Made by a program: the position numbers and the translations under genes
DNA from: Brachybacterium sp. FME24
Lineage (GTDB): Bacteria > Actinomycetota > Actinomycetes > Actinomycetales > Dermabacteraceae
Direction: 5' to 3'
Assembly (NCBI RefSeq): GCF_014897705.1
Contig: NZ_JABUXV010000006.1
Span: forward strand, 186,001-250,000
DNA: 64,000 bases
Notes under the pieces: generated by a model
What the model was told of the DNA's origin: nothing
What the model saw: only the letters and a program-made list of their open reading frames with translations
Databases searched by the model: none
Shown: piece after piece, positions 45,854 to 55,005 of the stretch
Position numbering within the stretch: position 1 is the first letter of the stretch
Layout of the letters: each line of letters opens with the position of its first letter

Positions 45854-46534
45854 CTAGCCGAGGTGCGCAGGTGCGGGGGCTCTGAAGGCGGCGACCAGAT
45901 GCTCGACATCGCCCGGCGCCCCCTCCACGTCGACCTCGTCCAGCGGCTGCCCCTGGTGGAGCACTCCTGCCCAGGTCGAAGAATCCGCCGTCACGGTGCT
46001 GCGTGTGACGTCGGTGTCCGTGCCCCGCACGATGTCGAGGTGAGCTGCCCACCGGACTCGGTACCGGTAGCCCTCGTCGTCGGGCAGCCGGCCGTCGTAC
46101 AGGTGCAGGGTCAGGTCGATCGGCGGGTCGAGCGGTTGGTGAGGGGCCATGGTGAGCATCGATTGCACGGCGGCATCCGGCGTGAGCCCACCACCCTCCA
46201 TGGTGCGCGTGGGTGAGGCCTGCGCCCAGCGGCCCAGTGACTCGAACACCGGTGCGAGCTCGCGTGCCCAGTCCGTCAGCTCGTACACCGCGGCATTCGT
46301 CGGCAGGGGAAGTGAGGAAGGGCGTACCAGGCCGTTGCGCGTCATCTCTCGCAGACGCGCCGTCAGAACGGCTGGGGTGACGCCGCGAACGGAGGCGGCG
46401 AGCTGCCCGAACCGCTTGGGACCCAGCATGAGCTCGCGCAGCACCGGATAGGTCCACTTGTCCCCGAGCAGCTCCATCGCGTGCGCGGTCGCACAGGCAT
46501 CGCCATGCCGGGCGTAGCTCTGCTTGATCGGCAT
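45854..46534 (-). CDS. HxlR-family regulator with C-terminal sterol-carrier-like domain
   Basis: This 226-aa protein has an N-terminal HxlR winged helix (AMELLGDKWTYPVLRELMLG, ASVRGVTPAVLTARLREMTR) with two cysteines early on (only C14 conserved in position). The C-terminal ~100 residues (DLTLHLYDGRLPDDEGYRYR to GDVEHLVAAF) resemble an SCP2 small-molecule domain, so it may bind a lipid-like effector. The start ATG 46534 follows GAGGAA. It is divergent from the alpha/beta hydrolase homologue it probably controls. Confidence 0.83.
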   Translation of the reverse strand: MPIKQSYARHGDACATAHAMELLGDKWTYPVLRELMLGPKRFGQLAASVRGVTPAVLTARLREMTRNGLVRPSSLPLPTNAAVYELTDWARELAPVFESLGRWAQASPTRTMEGGGLTPDAAVQSMLTMAPHQPLDPPIDLTLHLYDGRLPDDEGYRYRVRWAAHLDIVRGTDTDVTRSTVTADSSTWAGVLHQGQPLDEVDVEGAPGDVEHLVAAFRAPAPAHLG

Positions 46535-46585
46535 TCTCGGTTCCTCGCCCTCTCCTCGTTGACAGGCAACTTCTCCGTAGCGCAG

Positions 46586-46598
46586 TATGTTTAACATA
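46586..46598. promoter_or_regulatory. Perfect palindrome, probable HxlR operator
   Basis: TATGTT-T-AACATA, a perfect 13-bp inverted repeat, lies midway in the 98-bp divergent promoter between the HxlR gene and the hydrolase homologue. It is conspicuously AT-rich for this genome. Confidence 0.65.
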
Positions 46599-46632
46599 TC
46601 AGGCACTGCGGGCGGAGTCGAAGGAGACGACC

Positions 46633-47472
46633 ATGACAACGATCGAGGCGAACGGCGTCACGCTCGGCATCGAGCACTTCGGCGACCCTGACGCACCGCT
46701 GATCCTCTGTGCCGGTGGCACCACCATGCTTTCTTGGCCGGACACTCTCTGCGAAGCGCTCGCGCGCGGCGGGCGTCACGTCGTACGCTACGACCTGCGC
46801 GATTCCGGGACGTCGAGCACCGTCGATCCCGAGAACCCGTCATACACGCTGCGTGATCTTGCCGCCGACGCCGCGGCACTGGCCCGCGAGCTCGACGACC
46901 GCCCGGTGCACCTGGCAGGCATCGGCGTGGGCGGGATGGTCACCCAGGTCGCCGCCCTCGAGCATCCACAGGCGTTCTCGGCGCTCACCCTGGTCGGAAC
47001 GCGGTCGGTCGCTCCTGGTCCGGTCGATGACGACCTGCCCGATCACGACGAGTCGACGATGAACCAGCTGTTCTCACTCTCCCCGCCCGACTGGGCTGAT
47101 CGCGAAGCGGTGGCGGACTACGCCACCAGAAGTGCGGAGATCCTCGGTGATGACCCGGCCGCCGCCCGGGTCGCCGCTCAGCGCATCCAGAGCCGCATTC
47201 CGGGCGCGGCGCCTGCGGTGCACGAGGCCAACCAGCAGGGCACGGTCTTCGCCGGGCTCGACTGTTCGCCGCGCTGGCGAGAGCAGCTCGCTGACCTCGC
47301 ACTCCCCGCACTGGTGATCCATGGTCGTCGCGACCCGTTCTTTCCGGTCGGCAACGGTGAGGCGCTCGCACGGGAGATTCCCGGTGCGCGACTGCTCGTC
47401 CTCGAGCATGCCGCGACGGCGATCCCCGAGACGGCCGCCAGCGAGGTCGCGGCGGCGATGCTGGACCTCTGA
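46633..47472 (+). CDS. Alpha/beta-hydrolase fold protein lacking the serine nucleophile
   Basis: This 279-aa alpha/beta hydrolase fold has the acid (D234, GRRDPF) and histidine (H259, VLEHAATAIP) of the triad. The nucleophile elbow, normally GxSxG, reads GIGVGG with glycine at position 98. The codon is GGC, one base from AGC serine. The rest (DLRDSGTSSTVDPENPSYTL, MVTQVAALEHPQAF) follows TAP-like/haloperoxidase-type hydrolases. It is either a pseudoenzyme, perhaps ligand-binding, or a damaged gene. Confidence 0.82.
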   Translation: MTTIEANGVTLGIEHFGDPDAPLILCAGGTTMLSWPDTLCEALARGGRHVVRYDLRDSGTSSTVDPENPSYTLRDLAADAAALARELDDRPVHLAGIGVGGMVTQVAALEHPQAFSALTLVGTRSVAPGPVDDDLPDHDESTMNQLFSLSPPDWADREAVADYATRSAEILGDDPAAARVAAQRIQSRIPGAAPAVHEANQQGTVFAGLDCSPRWREQLADLALPALVIHGRRDPFFPVGNGEALAREIPGARLLVLEHAATAIPETAASEVAAAMLDL

Positions 47473-47560
47473 GGTCGGGTGCAGCCTCGGTCGTGGCCGC
47501 GACGCTCCGAGGTTCGCTGCGGCGTCGGTCCGGGCGAACGGGCGCACGGGCCGGGCATCG

Positions 47561-47632
47561 AGCTGGAGACGAGATTCGAACTCGCAACCGCCTGTTTACA
47601 AGACAGGTGCGCTACCGTTGCGCCACTCCAGC
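47561..47632 (-). tRNA. tRNA-Thr (anticodon TGT)
   Basis: A 72-nt cloverleaf reads on the minus strand. The acceptor stem GCTGGAG pairs with CTCCAGC, the anticodon stem CCTGT/ACAGG holds loop CTTGTAA, and the T-arm contains GTTCGAATC. The anticodon UGU reads ACA/ACG threonine codons. The genomic strand does not encode CCA. Confidence 0.95.
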
Positions 47633-47707
47633 GGGTGGGGCCGGCCGACGGATCGGCCGACCCCGAAAGTGTAGAGGAGCCTGCTCAGCCCCGCGGACCT
47701 GCTGGGC

Positions 47708-48544
47708 TCAGCCCTCGCCGCCGTCGGAGGCTGCGCCACCACCATCGGACGCAGCGGACTCACCGCCCGCGGCCAGCACGGCCTCACGCATGGCCCCCGG
47801 AGCGTTCCACTCCTGGAACTGCGTCCCATCGATCTCGACATAGGGCGTGCCCTGGGCCTTGTCAGCGGCGTAGGGATCGGCGACCTGGCGCACCCACGGC
47901 TGGTAGGTGTCGCCATCGATCGCGCTCTTGACCTCCTCGGAAGCTCCTGCCTCTTCCGCGTAGGACCAGATCTCCTCGTCCGTGAGACCGGGGGAACGCT
48001 CGGCGGGCTGATTGGCGAACATCAGCTGCATGAAGGTCAGCGCCGCAGCGGGATCCTCGCCATAGACCGCTGCCATGGCACCGGCGGAGCGGGTGGAGTA
48101 GTCGCCCGTGGTCGACATGGTGTCCAGAATCTTGCGCGGCACGAGGTGGAGGGTGACCTCCTCGTTGTCGACCATCGTCTGGAGATCCTCGCCATTGATC
48201 TCCTCGAACTGTCCGCAGACGGGGCACATGAAGTCCAGGTGCATCTCCAGGACCGGCTTGCCGGAGCCCTCGGGGGCCCCGAAGGTGAGGTACGGCTGGT
48301 CCTCGGACACGCCTGCGGGCGTGGCGACCGGGCCGGCCGGCTGCTGGGACTTGTAGATCAGGAAGCCCACGCCGCCGGCGATGACCAGGGCCACCACGGC
48401 GATCGCAGCGATCACCACGTTGCGCACGGTGCGCTGACGGCGCAGCTCCGCCCGCCGCTGCGTACGCAGTGCGTCGCGCTGGGCCTCACGGCGCTCCTGC
48501 GCTGACTTCGACGGCGCTGACTTCGAGGAACCGGACGCGGCCAT
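47708..48544 (-). CDS. DsbA-like membrane-anchored thioredoxin-fold protein
   Basis: This 278-aa protein has a basic, Ser/Lys-rich cytoplasmic N-terminus, one membrane helix near 43-66 (VVIAAIAVVALVIAGGVGFL) and an extracytoplasmic thioredoxin fold. The redox motif is FMCPVCGQF and the cis-proline is in GTPYVEIDG. This is the actinobacterial DsbA-family architecture for disulfide formation in exported proteins. The C-terminus is an Ala/Ser/Gly tail. Confidence 0.92.
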   Translation of the reverse strand: MAASGSSKSAPSKSAQERREAQRDALRTQRRAELRRQRTVRNVVIAAIAVVALVIAGGVGFLIYKSQQPAGPVATPAGVSEDQPYLTFGAPEGSGKPVLEMHLDFMCPVCGQFEEINGEDLQTMVDNEEVTLHLVPRKILDTMSTTGDYSTRSAGAMAAVYGEDPAAALTFMQLMFANQPAERSPGLTDEEIWSYAEEAGASEEVKSAIDGDTYQPWVRQVADPYAADKAQGTPYVEIDGTQFQEWNAPGAMREAVLAAGGESAASDGGGAASDGGEG

Positions 48545-48699
48545 GAATGCTCCTAGCCCCCGTGCCGGGGCTGCGGTGGGTAACAGGTCGGTGAGAGTTT
48601 AACTGTCGGTCCCTGGGCGTGGCGGGACAGGATGGGGCACCTCACGGCGCAACGGTCACCACACGAGGTTCCCGGCCTCCCGATCGGCACCGGTGTCGC

Positions 48700-50793
48700 T
48701 CAGCGGCGCCACAGGGCGATGTCCTCCAATCGCGGCCCGCCGGAGAAGGGGAAGTAGTCGACCATGCCCTCTCGCGCGAGCAGCGTGAAGCCCACCGCGC
48801 CGACCAGCAGCAGGAGCAGCACCACCACGACCGTGGTCCATATCGCGTCCGGGGCCGCCGCATCGAGCATCCGGTGCGCGCCGCTGCGCGTGGTGCGGCT
48901 GCCGAGCCCCACCCAGGTGATCAGCAGTGTCACCGCCATCGCCGCGGCGAAGGCGATGCCATCGGGAGGGGGCGCGCCCTGCAGCAGGGTCCAGGAGGCA
49001 TCGAGCGCGATCCCCACCAGAACGCCGAGGACCAGGGGGAACAAGGCCTGCAGCGCGATCTCCAGCAGCCCGAGCACGAAGGCGAACGGGCTGGCGAGGC
49101 CGGCGGACCACAGCGGGCCCGCACCGGTCGACCCCCGCAGACGCTTCCCGGCGACCGCCTGATGCGAACGCTCCCAGGTGCGCGCGAGAGCGCCGAGCAG
49201 GAGGAAGACGGTCAGCGCCGCGTACGGGGCGATCGCCGCGAGCGTGATGATCAGCAGATGTCCGATCCACACCAGGAGCGGTCGGCGCGGCGGCGGGGCC
49301 ATCGGCCTCGCCCACGGTTCCTGCTGCCCGGGATAGTTCTGGACACCCTGCTGGGCAGCGAGCTGCTGCGGCGGGTGCTGCTGCGGCGGGTGCTGCTGCG
49401 GGGCGTGGTGCGGCGGCGGCCCGTGCTGGGGCGACTGCTGCGGGGCGGGCCCGGGCGCGAGCTGCTGGGGGTCGCGCTGCACCGGTCGCTGCGTCGGCCC
49501 CATGAAACCGGCGCCCTGCTGCGTCGCCGAGTCCTGCGGCATCGGGGGTGGCTCGTGCGGCAGGGGAACGACGGGCATCTGCCGGGTCCGGGCCTCGAAG
49601 ACGGGCAGCGCCTCCGTCGGCGCGTCCGTTGGGGAGTGCTGGACGGGCAAGGCCTGCGTCGGCGCCTCAGCGGGCGTGGTGATCCGCGACAGCGTCTCCG
49701 TGGGCTCCTCGGCCGGCGTGGTGGTCGCCGGCAGCGCTTCCGTGGCCGGCTCCGCACCGGCATCTGCGCCGGCACCGCGGGCCTCGGCTGCGTCGTCGAG
49801 CCCGCCTCCGGCTCCCGCTGCAGCCGCAGCGCCCGCGACAGGCACCACCGCGGTGCGGCCATCGGCGGCCAGGGCCTCCGTCGGCCCCGCATCCTCGTAG
49901 CGCGTGAGGTCGAGCTCCGCCAGGCGCGCGAGCTGATCCTGCGGAGCAGGTCGCAGTGCCGGGTCGGACTGCAGCGCCGAGCGCAGCCAGTCCGCGAGCT
50001 CGACGGGCAGCCCGTCCACGTCGATCTCGCCGCGCTCGGCGCGCAGGAACACCAGATCGGCGCGGCCGCTGCCGAAGGGTTCACGGCCGGTCGCGACGAA
50101 GGACAGCAGTGCCGCCCAGGCCCACCAGTCCCCCGCTTCCCCGGAGTGATCGGTGCGGATCACCTCGGGATCGAGGTAGGCGGAGGTGCCCATCACCAGG
50201 CCGGTCGAGGTCAGTCGCGATTCCTCGGCGGCGATCGCGATCCCGAAGTCGATGATCACCGGATCCAAGCGGTCCCCGTCGGGGTCGAACCCGGCCAGAT
50301 CCCCCTCGGAGGCACCGCGCAGCATGATGTTGCTGGGCTTGAGGTCGCGGTGGATCACCCCGGCGCGATGGATGTCGCTCAGCGCGTCACCCATCACCAG
50401 CCCGATCTCGCGCACCGCCTCGGGGTGCAGGCCGCCGTGGAGGCGCACCGCGTCGTCGAGCGTCGGGCCCGGGATGAACTCGGTGACCACGAAGGCATCG
50501 GAGGAGTCGAGCTCCGCGTCCAGGATCCGCACGATGTTGTCGTTGCGCACCAGCTTCTGGGCGGTGACCTCGCGGGTCAGGCGCTCCCGGGCGCGCGGGT
50601 CCTCGGAGATCTCGTGGCGCAGGAGCTTCAGGGCCACAACGTTGCCGTCGGCGTCGTGCGCCCGATAGACGATCCCCATGCCGCCCGCGCCGATCCGATC
50701 CAGGATCTCGTATCCGGACTCCTCGGCGAGCGCCGTCAGCCGCGGGTCACGGCGGGAGCCACGGGAGGAAGAGGGCTGGTCCATGGGCGCCAT
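48700..50793 (-). CDS. Serine/threonine protein kinase with polytopic membrane C-terminus
   Basis: This 697-aa protein has a Hanks-type kinase domain at about 28-290: glycine loop RIGAGGMGIVYRA, K56, catalytic HRDLKPSN with D150 and DFG with D182. A ~200-residue linker rich in Ala, Thr, Pro and Gln follows (TEALP repeats, then HHAPQQHPPQQHPPQQ). The C-terminal ~200 residues hold about five membrane helices, beginning LLVWIGHLLIITLAAIAPYA. No PASTA domains are present, unlike PknB. ATG 50784 is an alternative start. Confidence 0.92.
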   Translation of the reverse strand: MAPMDQPSSSRGSRRDPRLTALAEESGYEILDRIGAGGMGIVYRAHDADGNVVALKLLRHEISEDPRARERLTREVTAQKLVRNDNIVRILDAELDSSDAFVVTEFIPGPTLDDAVRLHGGLHPEAVREIGLVMGDALSDIHRAGVIHRDLKPSNIMLRGASEGDLAGFDPDGDRLDPVIIDFGIAIAAEESRLTSTGLVMGTSAYLDPEVIRTDHSGEAGDWWAWAALLSFVATGREPFGSGRADLVFLRAERGEIDVDGLPVELADWLRSALQSDPALRPAPQDQLARLAELDLTRYEDAGPTEALAADGRTAVVPVAGAAAAAGAGGGLDDAAEARGAGADAGAEPATEALPATTTPAEEPTETLSRITTPAEAPTQALPVQHSPTDAPTEALPVFEARTRQMPVVPLPHEPPPMPQDSATQQGAGFMGPTQRPVQRDPQQLAPGPAPQQSPQHGPPPHHAPQQHPPQQHPPQQLAAQQGVQNYPGQQEPWARPMAPPPRRPLLVWIGHLLIITLAAIAPYAALTVFLLLGALARTWERSHQAVAGKRLRGSTGAGPLWSAGLASPFAFVLGLLEIALQALFPLVLGVLVGIALDASWTLLQGAPPPDGIAFAAAMAVTLLITWVGLGSRTTRSGAHRMLDAAAPDAIWTTVVVVLLLLLVGAVGFTLLAREGMVDYFPFSGGPRLEDIALWRR

Positions 50794-51002
50794 GCTACGA
50801 GGCGCGCCAGGAGAAGGGTGCCGACTTCACCGCACCCCCACAGGGTCCCCACCCGCGAACCATCGGCTGCGCCCGCCCCGTGGCACGCTCCGAGTCGGAT
50901 CAGCGCTCCCGGTGATCCCCCGATCGTGAGATTATCGCCGAGCGGCGCGGTGGGCGTCGTAGCGAACCGGGCCCGTCCCGGCACCCGAGAGGAAGGGCCT
51001 CC

Positions 51003-51680
51003 ATGCGCTCCAACTTGTTCGACGCCTCGAACCAGGAACGTCAGACCAACGACCGGTGGGCGCTGCAGTCCAACAAGCTGCTGCGCTGCTCGCTGAACCC
51101 GCAGTCCCCGGAGATCATCTCCGCCGCCGGCGCGATGGTCGCCTACCAGGGCCAGATGGAATTCTCGTACCAGGGCTCCGGCGGCGGCATGAAGCTGCTG
51201 AAGAAGATGGCCACCGGCGAGGGCGGCAACCTGATGCGCACCCAGGGCCAGGGCGAGATCTTCTTCGCCCGCCAGGCCAATGAGATCTTCCTGATCCAGC
51301 TCGAGGGCGAGGCCCTCACCTTGAACACCAAGAACATGCTCGCCTTCGACAGCTCCATCCAGTGGGACATCAAGTCGCTCGGCGGAGCGGGATTCATGGC
51401 CGGTGGCCTGTTCAACCTGTTCCTCCAGGGACAGGGCATGGTCGCCGTCACCTCCGACGGCCCGCCCATGCTGCTGGACTGCTCCCAGCAGCCCACCTTC
51501 GTGGATCCGCAGGCCGCGGTGTGCTGGTCGGCGAACCTGCAGCCCCAGATCAAGAACGACTTCAAGATGGGCTCCCTGATCGGACGCGGCTCCGGCGAAT
51601 CCTTCCAGCTCGGCTTCCACGGCCCGGGCTTCGTGGTGGTCCAGCCCTCCGAGGGCATGCCCGTCACAACGTCTTCCTGA
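51003..51680 (+). CDS. AIM24-family protein
   Basis: This 225-aa beta-rich protein of the AIM24/TIGR00266 family has Gly-rich turns such as AAGAMVAYQGQMEFSYQGSG, ATGEGGNLMRTQGQGEIFFA and GGLFNLFLQGQGMVAVTSDG. The family is widespread; its mitochondrial member affects membrane organisation, but no bacterial reaction is known. It has a clear GAGAGGAAGGG ribosome site. It lies 45 nt upstream of the ATP-grasp gene and may be co-transcribed. Confidence 0.9.
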   Translation: MRSNLFDASNQERQTNDRWALQSNKLLRCSLNPQSPEIISAAGAMVAYQGQMEFSYQGSGGGMKLLKKMATGEGGNLMRTQGQGEIFFARQANEIFLIQLEGEALTLNTKNMLAFDSSIQWDIKSLGGAGFMAGGLFNLFLQGQGMVAVTSDGPPMLLDCSQQPTFVDPQAAVCWSANLQPQIKNDFKMGSLIGRGSGESFQLGFHGPGFVVVQPSEGMPVTTSS

Positions 51681-51725
51681 CCGCCTGCTGACCCAGAGCC
51701 CGCGGACGGTGCCTACGATGGTCCG

Positions 51726-54014
51726 GTGAGCATCGCACCACCGCAGGCCCTGGTCGACGAGCTGGCCGCCCTCGGCCCCGTCGGCCGACGGCGTGCCGCG
51801 ACGTCGGCGGCGGCGATGTTCGCCGCCGACGTCCCCGTCGCCCCACCCGTCCTGGACCCCGTCCCCGTCGTCCTCACGGCCGAGGACTGGGAATCGCTCT
51901 CGGCGGGCCTGATCCAGCGGGTGCGCCTGCTGGACGCCCTCTACGCGGACCTCTACGGTCCCCGCACCGTGCTGGGCACCGACGTCGCACCGGTCTCGCA
52001 GCTCCTCCAGGATCCGGCCTACCTTCGCTCCGCGATCGGGATCCCGGCCCGCGGCAGTCACCATCTCTTCGCGCTGACCAGCACGGTCGCGCGCACGGCC
52101 GACGGCACCTGGGTGGTGCTGGAGGACTCGGTCGACGTGCCCGACGGGGCCGGCACGGCGCTCGAGCTGCGTCGCGTGCTCTCGCGCTGCGCGCCGACGC
52201 TGTACCGCACCACGGCCCTGCGCCGCCTGCACCCCTACTTCGACACCATCCGGACCTCGCTGCACCATCGCACCCGCACCGATGGCCGCGCCGGCCGGAC
52301 CGTGGTCCTCACCGATGACGGCGGCGGCGACGATCCCCTGCGCGCCTTCGACCACAGCTGGTTCGCGAACCTCCTGGGCGCCCCCGTGGTCTCGGCCGGG
52401 GACCTGCGCACCGGCTCCGGCACGCTGACACTGCGCCTGCCTGGCCTCGACTCCGATCCCGGGGACACGGTGGATGCCCTGATCCGTCTGCTCCCCTCGC
52501 AGCTGCTGGATCCGCTGGACCTGGGCCCGACCCCCTTCGGCGGGGTCACCGGGCTCATCGAGGCCGCACGCTGCGGCGATGTCGAGATGTTCAATCCTTT
52601 CGGCGCCGGTCTGCTCGAGAATCCCGCGCTGCGCGCCGCACTGCCGGACCTGTGTCGGCAGATCCTGCACGAGGATCTCCAGCTGCGTCCCGCGGATCCG
52701 GAATCCCGCGCCGATCGGGCCGGCTGGTTGTCTCAGGATCCTGCCGGTGGTGACGGGCTCGTGGAGCGACCGGTGCGGATGCGCCTGCTGGTGATCGCCT
52801 CCGAGGACGGCTTCGAGGTGCTGCCCGGCGGCGTCGCCCACACCGATGACGACGAGACCGAGGCGCTCAAGGACATCTGGGTGACCGTGCCGGAGACCTC
52901 CGCCCTGCCCGGCGGGCCCGACGAGATCCGGCCCGGGGCCGAGCTGTCCGACCAGGTGATCTCGACCGCCGCCCGCGGCGTCCTGACCGCGTACCCGGCG
53001 ATGACCCGATCGACCGGATCGGACCTGTTCTGGTTCGGCCGCTACCTCGAACGGGTCGACTCCACCGCCCGCCTGCTGCGGACCGTGCTGGACACCACCA
53101 ACGATCTCGGATCCGAGCACAGCCGCACCGCGAGCGCCGCCCAGACCGTGCTGCTGGGCGCCGTCACCGACGTGACCACCACCTATCCGGGCTTCCTCAC
53201 CCTGGATCCGCACGATCCAGCAGCCGTGCACACCGAGGTCACCAGCCTGCTCACCGACGTCGGCCGCCCCGGGTCCCTGGCACAGTCCTACGCCTCCCTC
53301 GCGCACACCACCCGTACTCTGCGGGATCTCATCTCCGATGACGTCTGGCCGGTCATCGCGGGCATGCGTGGCAGCTTCCACACGCTGGGCGGCTACGACG
53401 CCCAGCCTCTCGAGCAGGGGCTGACGGACATCGTCGACGGCTGCCTGACCCTGTCGGGCGCGGTCGCCGATTCGATGCCGCGCAACCTCGGCTGGGACCT
53501 CACCGAAGTGGGCCGCAAGATCGAACGGACCATGGGGCTGCTGGCCCTGCTGCGGGCCACCCTGGGCCGCCGCCGCACCCGCGCGGCCGAGGCGCGCATC
53601 GCGGGCGCCGTCGCCCTGATCACCGAATCCGGAGCCTCGTACCGACGCTCGTTCCACGCCGCCGTGCAGCCCGAGCTGCTGTTCGAGCTGCTCCTGCAGG
53701 ACACCAGCCTGCCCCGCTCGCTCGGTTTCCAGCTGGACCGGCTGACCTCGACCCTCGATCGGCTGCCCGAGGTCACCCCCTCCCCGGAGCTGCGCGCACC
53801 GCTGATCGCGCTGCGCACCCGTATCGGCTCCTGGGTGCCCCGCGACCTGCTGCGACCGGCCGACGGCGGCGACCCCACGGACGGGGCGCCCACGGCGCTG
53901 CTCGAGGAGGCCGACGCGGCGATCGTCTCCCTGCGCGAACTCGCCACCGCCCTGGAGAACCGCTTCTTCCGTCCCTCGGAGTCCACGTCCCTGTGGGGGG
54001 TCGATGATGTCTGA
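51726..54014 (+). CDS. Circularly permuted ATP-grasp / alpha-E domain fusion protein
   Basis: This 762-aa protein (GTG start) fuses two domains often encoded separately. Residues 1-425 fit the circularly permuted type 2 ATP-grasp (AAMFAADVPVAPPVLDPVPV, ADLYGPRTVLG, FGGVTGLIEAARCGDVEMFN). Residues 425-762 are an alpha-E helical domain starting GSDLFWFGRYLERVDSTARL. The nucleotide-handling residues in the ATP-grasp part are harder to see than usual, with several expected basic/acidic positions altered. It is followed with overlap by a transglutaminase-like gene. The family is predicted to make peptide bonds; the substrate is unknown. Confidence 0.85.
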   Translation: MSIAPPQALVDELAALGPVGRRRAATSAAAMFAADVPVAPPVLDPVPVVLTAEDWESLSAGLIQRVRLLDALYADLYGPRTVLGTDVAPVSQLLQDPAYLRSAIGIPARGSHHLFALTSTVARTADGTWVVLEDSVDVPDGAGTALELRRVLSRCAPTLYRTTALRRLHPYFDTIRTSLHHRTRTDGRAGRTVVLTDDGGGDDPLRAFDHSWFANLLGAPVVSAGDLRTGSGTLTLRLPGLDSDPGDTVDALIRLLPSQLLDPLDLGPTPFGGVTGLIEAARCGDVEMFNPFGAGLLENPALRAALPDLCRQILHEDLQLRPADPESRADRAGWLSQDPAGGDGLVERPVRMRLLVIASEDGFEVLPGGVAHTDDDETEALKDIWVTVPETSALPGGPDEIRPGAELSDQVISTAARGVLTAYPAMTRSTGSDLFWFGRYLERVDSTARLLRTVLDTTNDLGSEHSRTASAAQTVLLGAVTDVTTTYPGFLTLDPHDPAAVHTEVTSLLTDVGRPGSLAQSYASLAHTTRTLRDLISDDVWPVIAGMRGSFHTLGGYDAQPLEQGLTDIVDGCLTLSGAVADSMPRNLGWDLTEVGRKIERTMGLLALLRATLGRRRTRAAEARIAGAVALITESGASYRRSFHAAVQPELLFELLLQDTSLPRSLGFQLDRLTSTLDRLPEVTPSPELRAPLIALRTRIGSWVPRDLLRPADGGDPTDGAPTALLEEADAAIVSLRELATALENRFFRPSESTSLWGVDDV

Positions 54015-55005
54015 GCACTCCGTGGCGCACTCTCGCCCGCCCGTCCCGCTGATCCCCCTGCGCCGGGAGGACGAGACGGTGGTCGAGGCGGCCGACTACC
54101 TCGTCCACCACCTCACCACCTACCGCTATGCGAAGCCCGTCTCCCGGAACTACGGCCGGGCCCACGTCGAACCCCGCGCCACCCCCTACCAGCGGGTGCT
54201 GTCTCACGAGGTCGTCGTGGATCCGACCCCTGCACGCCTGACCGCACACACCGATTTCTACGGGAACTCCTCGACGTATCTGCTGGTCGACGAGCCGCAC
54301 GACCGACTCGATGTGCACTCCCACGCCCGGGTGACCGTCGCGGAGCGTCGCTATCCGCTCGACGCGATGTCCCGTTCCTGGGAGCAGTGCACCCCGGATC
54401 ACTGGGGCCAGCTGCTTCCGGCGGAGAGCATCGACTTCGTCCACCCCTCCCCGCGGATCCCCGAGAGCGCCGCCGCGCGTGAGCTCTCGCAGAGCGTGTT
54501 CACGCCCGGACGCCCCATCGGAGAATGCCTGGCCGAGCTCACCGGGCTGATCCACACCGAATTCACCTACGACTCCTACGCCACCACGGTGACCTCCACC
54601 CTCGAGGACGTCCTCGCGGCCCGGCACGGCGTGTGCCAGGACTTCTCGCATGTCGGTGTGGCGGCGGTGCGCGCCGCCGGGCTTGCCGCCCGCTACGTCT
54701 CCGGGTACCTGCGCACCGCCCCGTCGGCCGGGGGCGCGCTGGTCACGCAGCCCGCCGGGGAGATGGTCGGCTCGGCCGCCTCCCACGCCTGGCTCAGCGT
54801 GCTGGTGCCCGGTACCGGTTGGGTCGACATCGACCCCACCAACCGCACCTTCGTCGACCAGCGTTTCGTGACCACCGCGTGGGGCCGCGACTACGGGGAC
54901 GTGCCACCGCTGAAGGGCATCGTCGTCGGCCCGCCCGGTGCGAGCAGCACCCTGGACGTCGCCGTCGGGGTGGTCCCGGTCGCTTCTGCGTCCGGCGCGG
55001 AGTGA
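54004..55005 (+). CDS. Transglutaminase-like cysteine protease family protein
   Basis: This 333-aa protein has a bacterial transglutaminase N-terminal beta domain (LVHHLTTYRYAKPVSRNYGR) and a transglutaminase core. The catalytic triad is present: C211 in HGVCQDFSH, H261 in SHAWLSV and D277 in DIDPTNRTF. Two ATG codons in a row (54004, 54007) are possible starts, both overlapping the ATP-grasp/alpha-E stop. Proteins of this type partner ATP-grasp/alpha-E proteins as presumed peptidases or transpeptidases. Confidence 0.9.
   Translation: MMSEHSVAHSRPPVPLIPLRREDETVVEAADYLVHHLTTYRYAKPVSRNYGRAHVEPRATPYQRVLSHEVVVDPTPARLTAHTDFYGNSSTYLLVDEPHDRLDVHSHARVTVAERRYPLDAMSRSWEQCTPDHWGQLLPAESIDFVHPSPRIPESAAARELSQSVFTPGRPIGECLAELTGLIHTEFTYDSYATTVTSTLEDVLAARHGVCQDFSHVGVAAVRAAGLAARYVSGYLRTAPSAGGALVTQPAGEMVGSAASHAWLSVLVPGTGWVDIDPTNRTFVDQRFVTTAWGRDYGDVPPLKGIVVGPPGASSTLDVAVGVVPVASASGAE

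Noticed and set aside
50736..53657. 973-residue minus-strand frame
   Set aside because: It is antisense to the AIM24 and ATP-grasp genes, whose motifs are clear. No domain is visible.
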